DNA of 64,000 nucleotides from Wallemia ichthyophaga EXF-994 (lineage: Eukaryota > Basidiomycota > Wallemiomycetes > Wallemiales > Wallemiaceae), in the NCBI RefSeq assembly GCF_000400465.1, contig NW_008806276.1:1-64000 (forward strand), read 5' to 3'. Positions 32,351 through 43,549 of this stretch are shown one piece after another. Position 1 is the stretch's first letter, and each line of letters begins with the position of its first letter. The position numbers and the translations under genes were made by a program. The notes under the pieces are model-generated. The model was not told the origin of the DNA. It saw only the letters and a list, made by a program, of their open reading frames with translations, and did not search any database.

Positions 32351-34865
32351 ATGTCAACAGCCAATACCAAAGACAAGGATTTATTTTATAAAATTGATTT
32401 GAGTGAAACCAAGCAGCAGCTAAATGATTTTAATAAAAGGGACAAGAATTTCAACAATTTAAAGTTAGTTTTAAAGAGAATACTGGCGAATGTTACTATG
32501 GGCTATGATTTGTCTGGTATTTACAAGGATGTTGTGCAGCATTTGAGCGTTAAGGATATTCAAATCAAGAAGCTTATTTACTCGTACCTAGCCACCTACG
32601 CTAAACATCGCCCTGATCTCATCCACCATCCCGTTTCTCTCCTTCTCAACGATTGCGCTGATAGGAATCCTTTACTGCGCTCCCTTGCCCTACGCACCAT
32701 GTCCTATATACAACTCCCATACGTTGCTCACTCTCTCATGGACCCTCTCAGGCATTGCCTCTCCGACGCTGATCCTTACGTGCGTAAAACCGCCGCAATT
32801 AGCCTCTGTAAGCTCTACTCTTACGACCCTGCTCTTGTAGAGAAGCACAGCTTGATTAGATTCCTCCGTGACCTCCTCGCTGACTCAAACGCTGCCGTCG
32901 TCGCAAACGCTGTCGCTGCCTTATGCGAAATTGCAAACAAATCCTCCAACATACAGCTTAAATTGAATATTACCATTGCCAATAAGCTCGTGAACGCTCT
33001 CGACGAGTGCTCCGAGTGGGCCCAGGTCTATATTCTCGAATCCCTCCTCCATTTCACCCCTCAATCTTCCCATGACGCTACTCTCCTCATTGAACGCATA
33101 GCCACCAATCTTCAGCACTCTAACAGCGCTGTCGTTCTTTCCTCTACCAAGATCATCATCTATCTCTTCAACTATATCCAAAACCAAGACACCATTTCTC
33201 ACTACTCCCGCAAACTCAGCCCTCCTCTCATAACTCTCCTCTCTTCACCTCCTGAAGTTCAATATGTTGCCCTTCGCAACATCCTTCTCATCATCCAGCG
33301 CCGTCCTTTGGTGTTGCACGCTGACGTCAAAATTTTCTTCGTCAAATACTCCGACCCTATCTACGTCAAGCTGGCCAAACTCGAGATTATCTACCGTCTC
33401 ACGCGTGTCGAGAATTACCGCGAGATTCTCGCTGAGTTGAGTGAGTATGCGACGGAAGTTGATGTAGATTTCGTACGCAAAGCGATAAAGTTAATGGGAC
33501 GACTAGCGATAAAAATTGAGGAAGCGAGTGATGAATGTGTTCGAGTGCTTTTATCTCTCCTCAACGATGGTATTGGGTATGTAGTGCAAGAGGTGATAGT
33601 AGTGATGCGAGACATTCTGCGCAAGTATCCGACACGCTACATCCGCGACTTGCCCGTTTTAACAGCGCAAATTGATCACCTCAATGACGTTGAGTCTCGC
33701 TCAGCGATGATCTGGATGATAGGGGAATATGCTGATATGATACCGCTCTCTCACGAGCTGCTCGACGACTATCTCTTTGCATTCCGCGAAGAGCATGTCG
33801 ATGTACAGCTGTCTCTCCTCACAGCAACAGTTAAGCTCTTTATCAAGACTCCCCATCAGGGTCAGGAACTAGTCCCGCGCGTGCTCGCTTGGGGGACTGA
33901 AGAGATGGATAATCCTGATATACGTGATCGCGCTTTTCTCTACTGGCGCCTCCTCTCTAGTGACCCTAACGCCGCGCGCGATGTGGTGCTAGCTACTAAA
34001 CCTACCATTAGCACCGATGCTGATCGCATGGATCGCTCTCTCCTTGACTCGCTCCTTTTGCATGGTGAGTAGGAACATGAAACCTCACCCACCTCACTTA
34101 GCTCACACATCCCTCTCAGTCGGTGAACTTAGCTCCGTGTATCACAAACAGCCTACGGCATTCATACGCGGCGCTAAAGTTAGATACCTCCCAGACTCAC
34201 CGTGTCTGGATACGCACGCACGCAGAGCGGCCCAGACGGCCAGTGCGCGTCATGAAGCTCCGACGCCGCTACCGAGTGTCCCGTCGCCCGATGTGGCTGT
34301 TGGCGGCGATGGGAGTGGTGGAGGTGAGGGTGCTGGAGAGAGTTTGAGTGTGAGTGTGAACGTGAATAACAGTGCTCACGCTCCAGCTCCCAGCCCCACC
34401 TCACCCACCAACCCCGGCTCAGCTAATGATCTCCACGCCCGTCCTATCTCTGTCGCTGGCGATCTCCTACCGCAGCATCTCACAGACGGTGGGATACATG
34501 CGGCGAATTCAAACAGACTTACGGCTGACTTTGGTCGTTTGAGTGTCGGTGGAGTAGGAGTGGGTGGAATGAGTCCCAGTGGCAGTCTAGGTGTGAATAT
34601 GAATGAAGAGCAACACGCAAACCACTCTCCGCACTCTCCTTCTTCACCTATTTACCCGGATGCTCACTCTCACTCTCTCCATTCCCCACATTCCAACTCC
34701 ACTCCCCCCTCAAACACACCGCACGGAGCTTACACCCAACTCAACCCTAACAGCGCAGAGACTAACGACCCTTCCAACCCTTATGCAGCACTGGGCGATG
34801 CGTTCGACGATACTCCCGTTCTTCACTCGAGAGGTGACCACAATGATTCGCTGTTAGACTTTTAG
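32351..34865 (+). CDS. beta-adaptin of AP-1/AP-2
   Basis: Large subunit of a clathrin adaptor complex. Exons 32351-34064 and 34120-34865 (intron 55 nt) give 819 residues. The trunk carries the HEAT-like signature of beta1/beta2 adaptins: DPYVRKTAAISLCKL, SNAAVVANAVAAL, EWAQVYILESLL, PEVQYVALRNILLI, YATEVDVDFVRKAI, SAMIWMIGEYA and IRDRAFLYWRLLSSDP. Beyond GELSSVYHKQPTAFI the tail (about residues 600-819) is low-complexity, Ser/Pro/His/Asn-rich, and shows no appendage domain, so the ear seems absent, as in yeast Apl2. It ends SLLDF, which resembles a clathrin-box core. AP-1 (Apl2) is more likely than AP-2, but the sequence read by eye does not decide. Confidence 0.9.
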
Positions 34866-34994
34866 ATGGTTAGATGGTTAGACTCTTAGATTATGGACTT
34901 GGTTGATACATTTTTATACACCAATTAGATATCATGTTTTCACCTATTATATCATACATACACTATTATACATATACACCTGAAAGAACTCCCA

Positions 34995-37225
34995 CTACAC
35001 CCTTCCATCAACACCACCACTCTGATAGTGGTACGACAGCGGGCGTGGCTTGGGTACATAAGTGTCAAAACAGCCTCTGCACCAAACCCAACCGTCAAAG
35101 TCAACTTTAGCGAAGCTATCGAGGTCTTTAGCGCAGCCACGACAGCGCAGACACTTGGAATGGTACTTTGTACCTGCCGGTCCGGGAGTGCATTCGAACA
35201 GTGTCAATTTCTCTCCGCACGACGGACAGCTCGACATGCCGCCAAAATGTGAACGAGAGAAGGGTGATGAGCGTGTAGCCCAGAGGCTTTTTTTAGGAGG
35301 AGAGGGTGTGTTGAGTGTTTTGTGGGATGTCTCACCACCTGAGCCTTTGGGTTGATTCACACCTACACTGTCGCCACTCCCGCGTCGCGCATTGAGCGTG
35401 CTGGGGGATGGTGTCAGTGTTGCATGCACCGCCTTGCCCAATTTGGGCGGTGTGTTGGTGTTGGTGTTGGTGGTGTAGGCATTGCGCAGTCCGGGCGAGT
35501 ATTCTTTGCGCTGGGGTGAGGTCTGAGGTGTGGTGTTCTCCCGGGGTTTGACTTGGGTGCTGCTACTGCCAACGCTACCGAGCGTCCATGTTACTTGCGC
35601 AGGTGCACACTCCTTATGCCCAAGTCTGCCATTTGTAAGCTTCACAACTGATAACTTCCCCTCCGTCCCTTCCCCGGCAAGCGTCTTGCCGCACTGCGCA
35701 CAAAGCAGACAGTCTGCATGGTATGTCCCTTCGCCCGGTACACTGACTATATGTGTTTGTGTTTGCATCTGTTTGTTTGAGTTTGTGTGCATTGCGCTGA
35801 TCGGACGTTTGCACTCGGCGCACTCCTCCGTATTCTCCTTATCTTGATGCACATCTCGCCTTCCACTCAGCTCGTCGTGGAAACTGGTTATGCTCTGCGA
35901 TCGACTGCGCACATTGCTCGGTCTGGGGAAGACATTTGAGTCGAGAGAGTACTTTGAGCTGCGCCGTGAAGCTCGATTTGGTGGTGAGTTAGGAGGAGAA
36001 GCGTACTTCTCGACGCCCTCGAAACCCCTTGCACCGACCAAATCTCTAGCCGACACGCGTCTTTCCTTCTTGTCGTGGTCTTTGACATAATTTTTCTCCC
36101 TCTCCGTTTGCTTTTTCTCGTCGAATTCGATACTGCGGTCGCGCGCAATATCAGCCAGATTCGCCAGACTTTCTCGCTGCTTCGGAGAGATGTTTGACGC
36201 TTCGGTGAGTTCAACGCCACTCAGCTGCTCGCCAAGCATCGAGACGCGACCAGAACGTCTGGGCGATGTCTTCACGTTGCTGTCTGAGTTGATATTTTCA
36301 TTTGCGTTGTTAGGTGCGCTCGCAAGACCTAGTCTGTGGTTCAAATCGCGCATGGCACTATCCATCGACGGCTTTTGGGCGACATTGCGACTCTGTCTGC
36401 GACCACTCTTGCTGCGTCTGATCTGCGCTCTGTATGCACTACCCTCGAAACAATCGATGCAACAAGGCCAGCCATCAAGATCGGTGATAGGATCATTCTT
36501 CAAACTAACCCCGCAACCATCGCAATTGAAGCAGTTTGAGTGGAATAAACCGCACTTTGTGTTGATGTACACACCTTCCACTTTGAGTTCACCAATGACA
36601 GCTTTGCGACAGACAACACAGTCGCCTTTGCTGAAATTGGCGACGTAGCAGTGGTAGCAGAATGCTCTGCTCTCTGTACTGCCAATATCGTCGTGTGGGT
36701 GGATGTAGAGAGTGGAATTGGGTGGAAACGGGGTAGAGCATGACATACATACGGGGTGAGTGGTTGGAGACTCGGGTGAGAGGACGCTGCCAACGAGTTT
36801 GGTGAGTGTACCATCGGCAGTTTCGAGGAGTGGAGAGGCTGGACAAGAATCAGGTAATTGATATTCAACCTGTGGCTGCTGATTACTATCAAACACTTCT
36901 GGTCTGTTACGCCTGTTTGTGTTGTTGTTATTCCTGTTGCTGTTGCTGTTGCTGTTGCTGATGCTGCCGCTCGTGGACTTTGGTGGTTCAACATAACTAG
37001 AAAATATTAGTTGTGACAGCTACACACATACACGCCCAACTCACGTCCTTATCCAGCTATCAGATCTCTTGGTCTGGGATGGCCATTTCACTTGTCCGCC
37101 TGGATTTGGATGTAAATAACGCGAAATTTAAATTAATTCAAAAACCCACCGACTGCTACACCGCCGCACTTTTTACATCTCTCGTCCTTCTTGCAGATAT
37201 CACCACAGCGCGAGCAGAATGGCAT
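34995..37225 (-). CDS. three-LIM-domain protein
   Basis: Exons 37225-37150, 37099-37045 and 36996-34995 give 710 residues. The first exon encodes a small four-cysteine zinc ribbon (FCSRCGDICKKDERCKKCGG), found only by splicing. An Asn/Ser-rich linker precedes LIM 1 (CMSCSTPF, CYHCYVANF, CVVCRKAV), which continues into a finger ending CDGCGVSL and CCIDCF. A basic Ser-rich linker follows, then LIM 2 (CAECKRPI, CLLCAQCGKTL) and LIM 3 (SCPSCGEKL, CLRCRGCAKDL, CRGCFDTY). LIM domains are protein-binding zinc modules. Fungal proteins of this type (paxillin-like Pxl1, LIM-RhoGAPs) act at sites of polarised growth and septation; no RhoGAP domain is present here. Function is inferred from architecture only. 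Confidence 0.85.
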
Positions 37226-37364
37226 TTGTGGTGGTGTTGGCGGTGGTGGTGGTGGTGGTGGTTGAGAGTTAAGAGGGAAGATTGAGTGATGGCGGAGATA
37301 GCAGGAGATGGCTGGAGATAGATGGAGATAATAAGTCGATGTGCCTCTCTATCCTCAACCACCA

Positions 37365-37946
37365 ATGTCGAGCTCAATCGTCTTTGACCACTTATTCACC
37401 TGCGACAGTATAGACAAAGATGGCAAGAAGTTCGATAGAGGTTGGTTACTTGTATTTTACTAGGCTTCGTCTAATAACCCGTTCAAGTGGCCAGAATCGG
37501 TGCAACTTCGACAACGCCAAACTTGAATTGCATTATTGATTTGCCTGTTGAGGTTTTCAGTTTGGCGGAGAATGAGAAATTCACAATGGCTTTGTCTACT
37601 TCGCTGTCTAATGATAGTACTGCACAAGCCCAGGGACACGGTTGGAGGCCTGTGAGTTGAGAGAGGCAGCCAATCACGCCCACTCATACTTACTTTCACA
37701 GGGCATGGATAACCAAGGTCTGGCTGCCGATTACGAGTATGTCTGTTTCGGCAAGGTTTACAAGTTCGACGAAGGAAAGCAGGAAATAGCGTGTGTAACG
37801 GTATTTACGTTTCACTTCACACTCTCACACTCTCCAGCACTGCTTATATCTCTTTCGGCGGTTTATTACTCGCAATCACCGGTCATGTCCGCTACTTGAG
37901 CGATATCAGCGTAGGAGAGGATCTTTATTTGCTTGTTCGCAGATGA
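37365..37946 (+). CDS. RPB8: RNA polymerase I/II/III subunit Rpb8
   Basis: A common subunit (RPABC3) of all three nuclear RNA polymerases. Exons 37365-37440, 37488-37651, 37702-37790 and 37838-37946 give 145 residues, the family length. Family landmarks are FDHLFTCDSIDKDGKKFDRV, ARIGATSTTPNLNCIIDLPV, GWRPG, LAADYEYVCFGKVYKFDE, and the C-terminal ISFGGLLLAITGHVRYL with a YLLVRR end. No single open frame covers the gene: it is split by three introns of 47-50 nt and is visible only after splicing. It is divergent from the LIM gene (139 bp between starts). Confidence 0.93.
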
Positions 37947-38058
37947 TTATATTTATTTATTCGTATTAGCATCTTTTTGCGACTGTTTAGGCTTATTTAC
38001 GCTTATTTTAAGCCTATTTTACGCCTATTTTACACCTATACACCCCTATTTACCCTCC

Positions 38059-41000
38059 TCACTCACCCATTTCTATCTGCTCCCGGAGCATTTTACTCTC
38101 ATCATTCATCGCCGTTATCATTTGCTCGTAACTACGCTCTATCTGCGCTATCTTGCTGTTATGTGCTTTGTGTAGCGCTTCGGTGGATATATTCCCACTG
38201 TTAAACACCGTCTCATCCCCCATACTCTTCAGTTTGGCTTCCGCTGCTGCGCGTCCGTCCTTCTCATGTAACAGTACCTTGCGCAACTCTCCCACTTCAA
38301 CCTCCGCTTGTCTCATCCTCTTCAGTGCCGCATCCAGGTTATTATTCTGTTCCTGCATTTTGTAGTTACGCTCGTTCAGTTCGTCGTTTAGCCCCGTTGT
38401 TGCCTCTGTCATGCTCTTCTGTACTGCTTTCATCGATTCTATATCTCCCATCAGTTTCATGCACTTGGTGCGTGAATCTGACAGCATTCCCTCCAGTCCT
38501 TCTTTGTCTGATGTGTATTAGCAACTACGTAATCTCATTCTCACTTTACCCACGGCTATGCGCAGCTGAAAGCTGCATGAATGAAGATTGTGTTGATTCA
38601 CGCAGCACTTCAATCTCATTTCGAAGCTGAGCCACATCTGAGAAAATTTGTCAGACAAGTGATTTCTTCAAACCCATACTCTCACCCACCTTGCTCGCTA
38701 TGCATGCTCCTCATTCTCTCCTTCACTTCTGCCAACTCCGCACCCATTCTGCTAGCGTCGTCGACCTGTTTTTCGAGCACTGTCACTCTCTCCATAAACG
38801 ACGGCAGCTCTTCCAGTTGCATCTTGAGACTTGCTATTTCGGACGAGCTGTCCTCCTTCGTTCCCTCCAGCTCTTTGATCCTACTGTGCAGCGCTTCCAT
38901 CTCACCACTCTTACTTGCCACATCCTCCTCCAATTTCTGAATTACCTCTTGCGATGAAGCATCGTTTGATATACTTTCGTTTAGGGTATGTAGCTGTTCT
39001 TTTAGATTTTCATTCGAAGCATGTGCTTCGTGGGCTTCTTTTAGTGCTTCTTCGTGTCTGTGTTTGTGATTCACCAATTCAGTTTCTGCCTTGTTAAATT
39101 GACTCTGAAGAGCGATTAATTTCTCCTCCTTTTCATCGCGCTCATGCTGCTCGCGCTCCTGCAGCGCCTGCAGCTCCAGCGTTTGTTGCTCGAGTGTACT
39201 AGCGCGTGTCAGAGCTTCTGCAAGCTTTTTGCTAGTGTCATCCAGTGCCTCCTGCAGTGCGTGTGTGTTATTACCACTATCACTCGCCTTCTCTTGCAGA
39301 CTTTCCATCCTGCTTTCATACGCCTTCATATCCACTTCATGCTGCGCTGCACTCTCTTCCAGCTCCCTGATGCGAGTATTGGCTGCGTCCTGCTGAGTGG
39401 AGAGTGAATCGTAATGAGCAGCGCTCTCCTCCAGCTCTTTGATGCGTACAGCGGCTTTTTCGTGTTCTGCATAAAGCAGCGCATGTTGCGCGGCACTCTC
39501 CTCTAACTCCCTGATGCGTTCGCTGGCTGAGTCGTATTGGGTGTAAAGCACTTCATGCTCAGCTGCACTTTTCTCTAGATCCTTGATGCGCGTCGTTGCT
39601 GCCTTGTGTTCTTCAGATAGTGCGTGGTGTTGAGTGGCACTCTCTTCCAACTCCTTAATGCGAGAAGTGGCTGCCTTGTGCTCTTCAGATAATAGGCCAT
39701 GCTGCGCAATACTCTCCTCTAACTCTTTAATGCGAGACGTAGCTGCCTCGTGCTCTTCAGACAGCGAGCTGTGCTGAGCGGCACTTTCCTCCAGCTCTTT
39801 AATGCGAGTAATGGCTGACTCGTACTCTTCAGATAACAGACCGTGCTGCGCAATGCTCTCCTCCAGCTCTTTAATGCGCCAAGTAGCTACTTGATGCTCT
39901 TCAGAAAGCAAGCTGTGTTGAGCAGCGCTATCATCCAATTCTTTGATACGAGAAACAGCAGCGTCGTATTGTTGAGACAGCAGGCCTTGTTGAGCGATGG
40001 TTTCCTCTAAGTCCTTGATACGAGCACTTGCTGAATCATGCTCGTTGGATAATGAGCTGTGTTGCGCAGCACTCTCCTCCAGCTCCCTGATGCGAATATT
40101 GGCTGCGTCATGGTTTGCAGCTAGCTGAGCGTGTTCTTGTGATACCTCTGACACCTCCTCCAATGCCACTATCTTCTCTTTCAATTGCGCTACGTCCTCT
40201 GCATGTATCCTGAGTTCTGCTACTGTCTGCTCCAATTCCAAAACACGAGTGTTGTGCATGTCCATTTGATCTGCGTTTTCATCGCGTGCTTTGAGAATTT
40301 CTTCCAATTCTTGGATTCGTGTGGCAGCAGTGTTGTCATATGAATCATGTATCTCCAGTATATCCTTCCTTTCCTGCTTATCTTTCTCATACTCAGACAC
40401 TCTCGTCTCAAGGGTTTCCAACATCTGCGCGCGTTCTTCAGCGACAGTATACTCGTGGTCAAGTTTAGCCTGAGTGTCGAGTAGACTCTGCTGGGCGGTG
40501 TGGAGGGCATGCGAATCAGTGTCAGCAGTCTCTCCAGCTTCGAACCCTTTATCGCCAACATGTCCAGCCGCAATGACGCTTTCCAATTCTGCAATACGAG
40601 CATGAGCGTCAGCGTCAGCGTCAGTGTTGGTATTGGCATTGGAATTGGCACTGCGCTCTGCGTCTAGCTCCGCACTGAGTGACTCAATGTGAGACTGAAG
40701 CTGAGCTATCTTCTCCGAGGCGGGAATAGAGCGAGGAGCGCCTGGCTTGCCCATAGCGCTTCCAGGCCTGCCTCCACCCACGGCGCTCCCGGGTCTGCCC
40801 ATTGCACTACCGGGTCTGCTCGGTACATCGTGGGAGAGGGAGCGCGACACGGATGATCTGCGAGTGGCGGATGCGGGCTGGGGCGAGGGTGCAGCCGATA
40901 GCCGCGATGTTGGTCTGTGAGGAGCGTTGGCGCTGCGTGTTGCTGGTGATGGGGTTGGTCTGGGTGCACTGCTGGCACTGCTGGCACTGGTAGTACCGGT

Positions 41001-41229
41001 AGATGTGCGCGTGGTTGTTGCACCGCGTCTGGCGGCCGCTGTCGCTGTAGATGGTGCCACCTTCCTCACCGTCGTCGGCGTGGCGGTCGTCGCTGACTTG
41101 GCTGGCACTCTGCGCGCGCCTGCGGTTACACCTGCTTTCACTCTTCTGTTTACATCGTTAGCGCACTCGTCTTCGCCTTGTTCCGCTCCCGTCTTACGGC
41201 TTGTCTTCTTCTTGCACTGGCGATCCCAT
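38059..41229 (-). CDS. large coiled-coil protein with 24-residue repeats
   Basis: Exons 41229-41198, 41145-38690, 38637-38554 and 38507-38059 give 1,006 residues. The first about 190 are basic, Ala/Ser/Thr/Pro-rich and resemble the microtubule-binding tails of CLIP- or MAP-type proteins (RPGSAMGRPGSAV repeats), but no CAP-Gly or motor domain is present. The rest is almost all coiled coil. In the middle, eleven tandem units of exactly 24 residues (consensus RIKELEESxAQHxLLSEEHxAA) occupy about 39330-40125. A further heptad region follows. The very start (MGSPVQEEDKP) comes from a 32-nt first exon. Likely a cytoskeletal or scaffold protein; not identified further. The last codons precede a possible GTGAGT donor, so a 3' exon cannot be excluded. 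Confidence 0.8.
39330..40125 (-). repeat. eleven tandem 72-bp units inside the coiled-coil gene
   Basis: The marker word TGATGCG or TAATGCG (plus strand) recurs at 39368, 39440, 39512, 39584, 39656 and onward every 72 bases to about 40088. There are no length changes although the units differ at many bases. Each unit encodes 24 residues of coiled coil. Confidence 0.85.
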
Positions 41230-41315
41230 ATCGTGGTTTGAAACAAAGAAAGAAACAAAGGAATATTGTAAATAATTTTATTGTATATTTATTTAGTATT
41301 GATATTACTCGATTG

Positions 41316-42806
41316 TTAACGCTGCTGTCGTTGTCCTTGTTGCCCTTGTTGCCCTTGCTGTCGTGGCCGTTGCTGCTTATATCGAGGCTGTGGAGAGTGT
41401 GGATAGACCATCTGCGGTGATTGGATAGGTGATGCGGCGGCGTTGTGGGCATTGTAAGCACCTAAAGCATCACCTAAACCCCCGGCCACTCCTCCAGTGC
41501 TCCCTCCAAACATCTGCATATGCGCTGCTTGCGCCTGCATTTGCCACTGTATTTGCCACTGCGCCTGCCACTGCATCTGCATCTGCATCTGCAACTGCAT
41601 CTGAGCATTGAATTGCGCATTAAAAGGGCTGTCCCTGCCGGTGTCTACTGGAGGTGGTCGCGTCACGGATGGTGGAGTGCGCGTGTCTGTTTTGGGAGTG
41701 TTATTCCTGCTGTTGTTCTGTGACTGCGATCGCGTAGGTGACTTGGGACGCAAGTTATCGATTTCCTGCGTAAGCGGTACGAGATTTGTTCCATTGTTAG
41801 GGAATCGCTCGCTCCATTCTTTGGCGTCGAACAGCTCGACGCCGTGAGGAGGCGTGTACGGTGTGTCTCCAGCGCTACCTGCGCCCTCCAAACCCACAGT
41901 TAACCAGCCTCTGCGTGCTTCGTGTGGTGTGCCAAATAACGCTAGTCGACGTGTACCACTGCAGAATGTCTCTATCAGCGCTAGTAGCTCGGATGGCTTC
42001 TGCTTCGATGACTTGGCTATGATGGTGTCTACGTCTATGTTGCAGTTGACAAAGTGCGAGTCTGATGCACGGCGTACTGTACCGCGTATGCCCATTAAGC
42101 AGTGCTGTTTGGTACGTTTGAAGAGTGTGTCTGAGGTTTTATCCTCGAAAACCTCGTCATCATTCGCATCCTCCTCATCGGCCGTAGTTTCCACCCATAT
42201 CACATCCTCGGCCCGTCTATACCCCCACCTTGCAAGCAATTCTCTGCCCTTCTCGAGCCCGTCATCGCCACCACTGCCGACCCAGACAAAGACGAAACTG
42301 GGATCAGCCGAGAGCTGGCGGATGGGGAGAGTAGCGAGAGCATCCCAAGTCCATTGAGAACCCTGAACTTGAGCTGACTGTGAGCCTGCCAGTGGAGGAT
42401 CGATGCAAATAACATCAAACTTGCTGCCCAAATTAATAACATCAAACAACCGAGAATGCTCGTGGGGCGATGATGGGATAGCTTCGACCAGGTTGAATGG
42501 GAGGTACGTTGGCGGGTATGAGTGCTTCTCAATGAGCTCCCCTTTCAACGCGAGTAGGTGCTTTAACCGCGGATACTCATCGAATCGCCCTTCTCTGTAC
42601 GCGTTTATGATCTGATCTTGCGGCCGTATTAACGTGTTCACATATGCTAAGCTGAAGTCATTACGCATCGACTCTTCTTTCGCACTGTATCGCTCCCCAT
42701 ATGCTAATCGCTTCTGCTTCTTGTCCTCGGGGAGTTCCTCTGTATACGCTGACGCTGACAGCTTGTCGCCATTCTCAGTCTTATTCTTATTCTCATCCTC
42801 TCTCAT
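41316..42806 (-). CDS. METTL14/Kar4-like MT-A70 family protein
   Basis: An intact, intronless 496-residue member of the MT-A70 family. It matches the METTL14/Kar4 branch, the non-catalytic partner of the METTL3/Ime4 mRNA N6-adenosine methyltransferase: NDFSLAYVNTLIRPQD, FDVICIDPPLAGS, KRTKQHCLMGIRGTVRR, FVNCNIDVDTIIA, TRRLALFGTPHEARRGWLTVGLE. The active-site tetrad is DPPL, neither the catalytic DPPW of METTL3 nor the EPPL of animal METTL14. The C-terminal third is low-complexity, Ser/Asn/Pro then Gln/Met-rich (MQLQMQMQMQWQAQ), ending in RQQGQQGQQ repeats. Predicted role: mRNA m6A methylation and/or transcriptional control in mating or meiosis. No METTL3 partner is in this window. Confidence 0.88.
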   Translation of the reverse strand: MREDENKNKTENGDKLSASAYTEELPEDKKQKRLAYGERYSAKEESMRNDFSLAYVNTLIRPQDQIINAYREGRFDEYPRLKHLLALKGELIEKHSYPPTYLPFNLVEAIPSSPHEHSRLFDVINLGSKFDVICIDPPLAGSQSAQVQGSQWTWDALATLPIRQLSADPSFVFVWVGSGGDDGLEKGRELLARWGYRRAEDVIWVETTADEEDANDDEVFEDKTSDTLFKRTKQHCLMGIRGTVRRASDSHFVNCNIDVDTIIAKSSKQKPSELLALIETFCSGTRRLALFGTPHEARRGWLTVGLEGAGSAGDTPYTPPHGVELFDAKEWSERFPNNGTNLVPLTQEIDNLRPKSPTRSQSQNNSRNNTPKTDTRTPPSVTRPPPVDTGRDSPFNAQFNAQMQLQMQMQMQWQAQWQIQWQMQAQAAHMQMFGGSTGGVAGGLGDALGAYNAHNAAASPIQSPQMVYPHSPQPRYKQQRPRQQGQQGQQGQRQQR

Positions 42807-43082
42807 CTGTACACGTCCTCATCGCCTTATAGGAGGGCTTTGTTGAGCAAATTCTATTTCCTCTGATTAGCTGCAAAATTTTACATTTCTTTTCTTCTCT
42901 TGGATGCTTGTGGGGATTCGTTTGTTCAGCTTCTCTTCTGCGTTTCATTCAGTTTGCTCGGTATTCATGACGTCAACTGGGTCACTCAATCTACGCAATG
43001 AAAAGCCTAGCGCTTTTTTTGAGCGTGCGGAAATTGCAACATGAAGGAAAAAAAAAAACCCCTTTTTTCCAAGAAAAAAGGG

Positions 43083-43087
43083 AAAAA
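43083..43087 (-). terminator. Pol III terminator of tRNA-Leu
   Basis: Five T residues on the minus strand directly follow the tRNA discriminator base. Confidence 0.7.
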
Positions 43088-43186
43088 TGGTAGAACTGGG
43101 ACTCGAACCCAGGACGCCTGAGGCAGCCGGAAAACTTAAGATAAATTACTTAAGCCGACCCGAATAACCAACTATCGGATTCTACC
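43088..43186 (-). tRNA. tRNA-Leu(UAA), intron-containing
   Basis: The acceptor GGTAGAA/TTCTACC pairs fully, with discriminator A. The D stem is CCGA/TCGG, the anticodon stem GTCGG/CCGGC, and the T arm CTGGG-TTCGAGT-CCCAG. The long variable arm (TGCCTCAGGCGT) marks a class II tRNA. The anticodon loop CTTAAG..T gives anticodon TAA, with a 17-nt intron after base 37; the mature form is 82 nt. A T5 terminator follows on the minus strand at 43087-43083. Confidence 0.93.
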
Positions 43187-43549
43187 ATAGCAACAGAATG
43201 GCAAAACCGCCATACTATTCTTGCATAAGCGATATCGGTGGGCATTACATTTATAATTGAATGTGTTAGAAACTCTCAATTTTTCAGAAAGTTTTGTTGG
43301 CTGTCAATTTCAGCACTTGTCTTACAAATTTTTAGCCCACACTCAAACTTAATACCTCAGAACTGCGATGAGATGGTTTATGAGGCGTTGTTTACCTCTT
43401 GAAAGTGCGAAAAGTAACAATTTAAAAACAAAGACTAATTTTTACCCCTCGATTACCCCTACACGCTCAAACCCGCACACATAAAGCAGGGTAATTGAGT
43501 TGATACACTTTATCGCATCGACGCTCAACGCACAACACACAACCGACTA
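43187..43549. other. intergenic between tRNA-Leu and MMM1
   Basis: No gene seen. It holds the upstream region of the tRNA on one strand and the MMM1 promoter on the other; the final part is rich in ACACAC-like leader sequence. Confidence 0.5.

Noticed and set aside
37985-38045. Tandem TTTACGCCTATTT-like units as a regulatory or CRISPR-like array
   Set aside because: Units are short, imperfect and without spacers; a simple AT-rich minisatellite between convergent genes.
38059-41229. Identification of the coiled-coil protein as CLIP-170 or a kinesin
   Set aside because: No CAP-Gly, zinc-knuckle or motor motif is present; only generic coiled-coil similarity.
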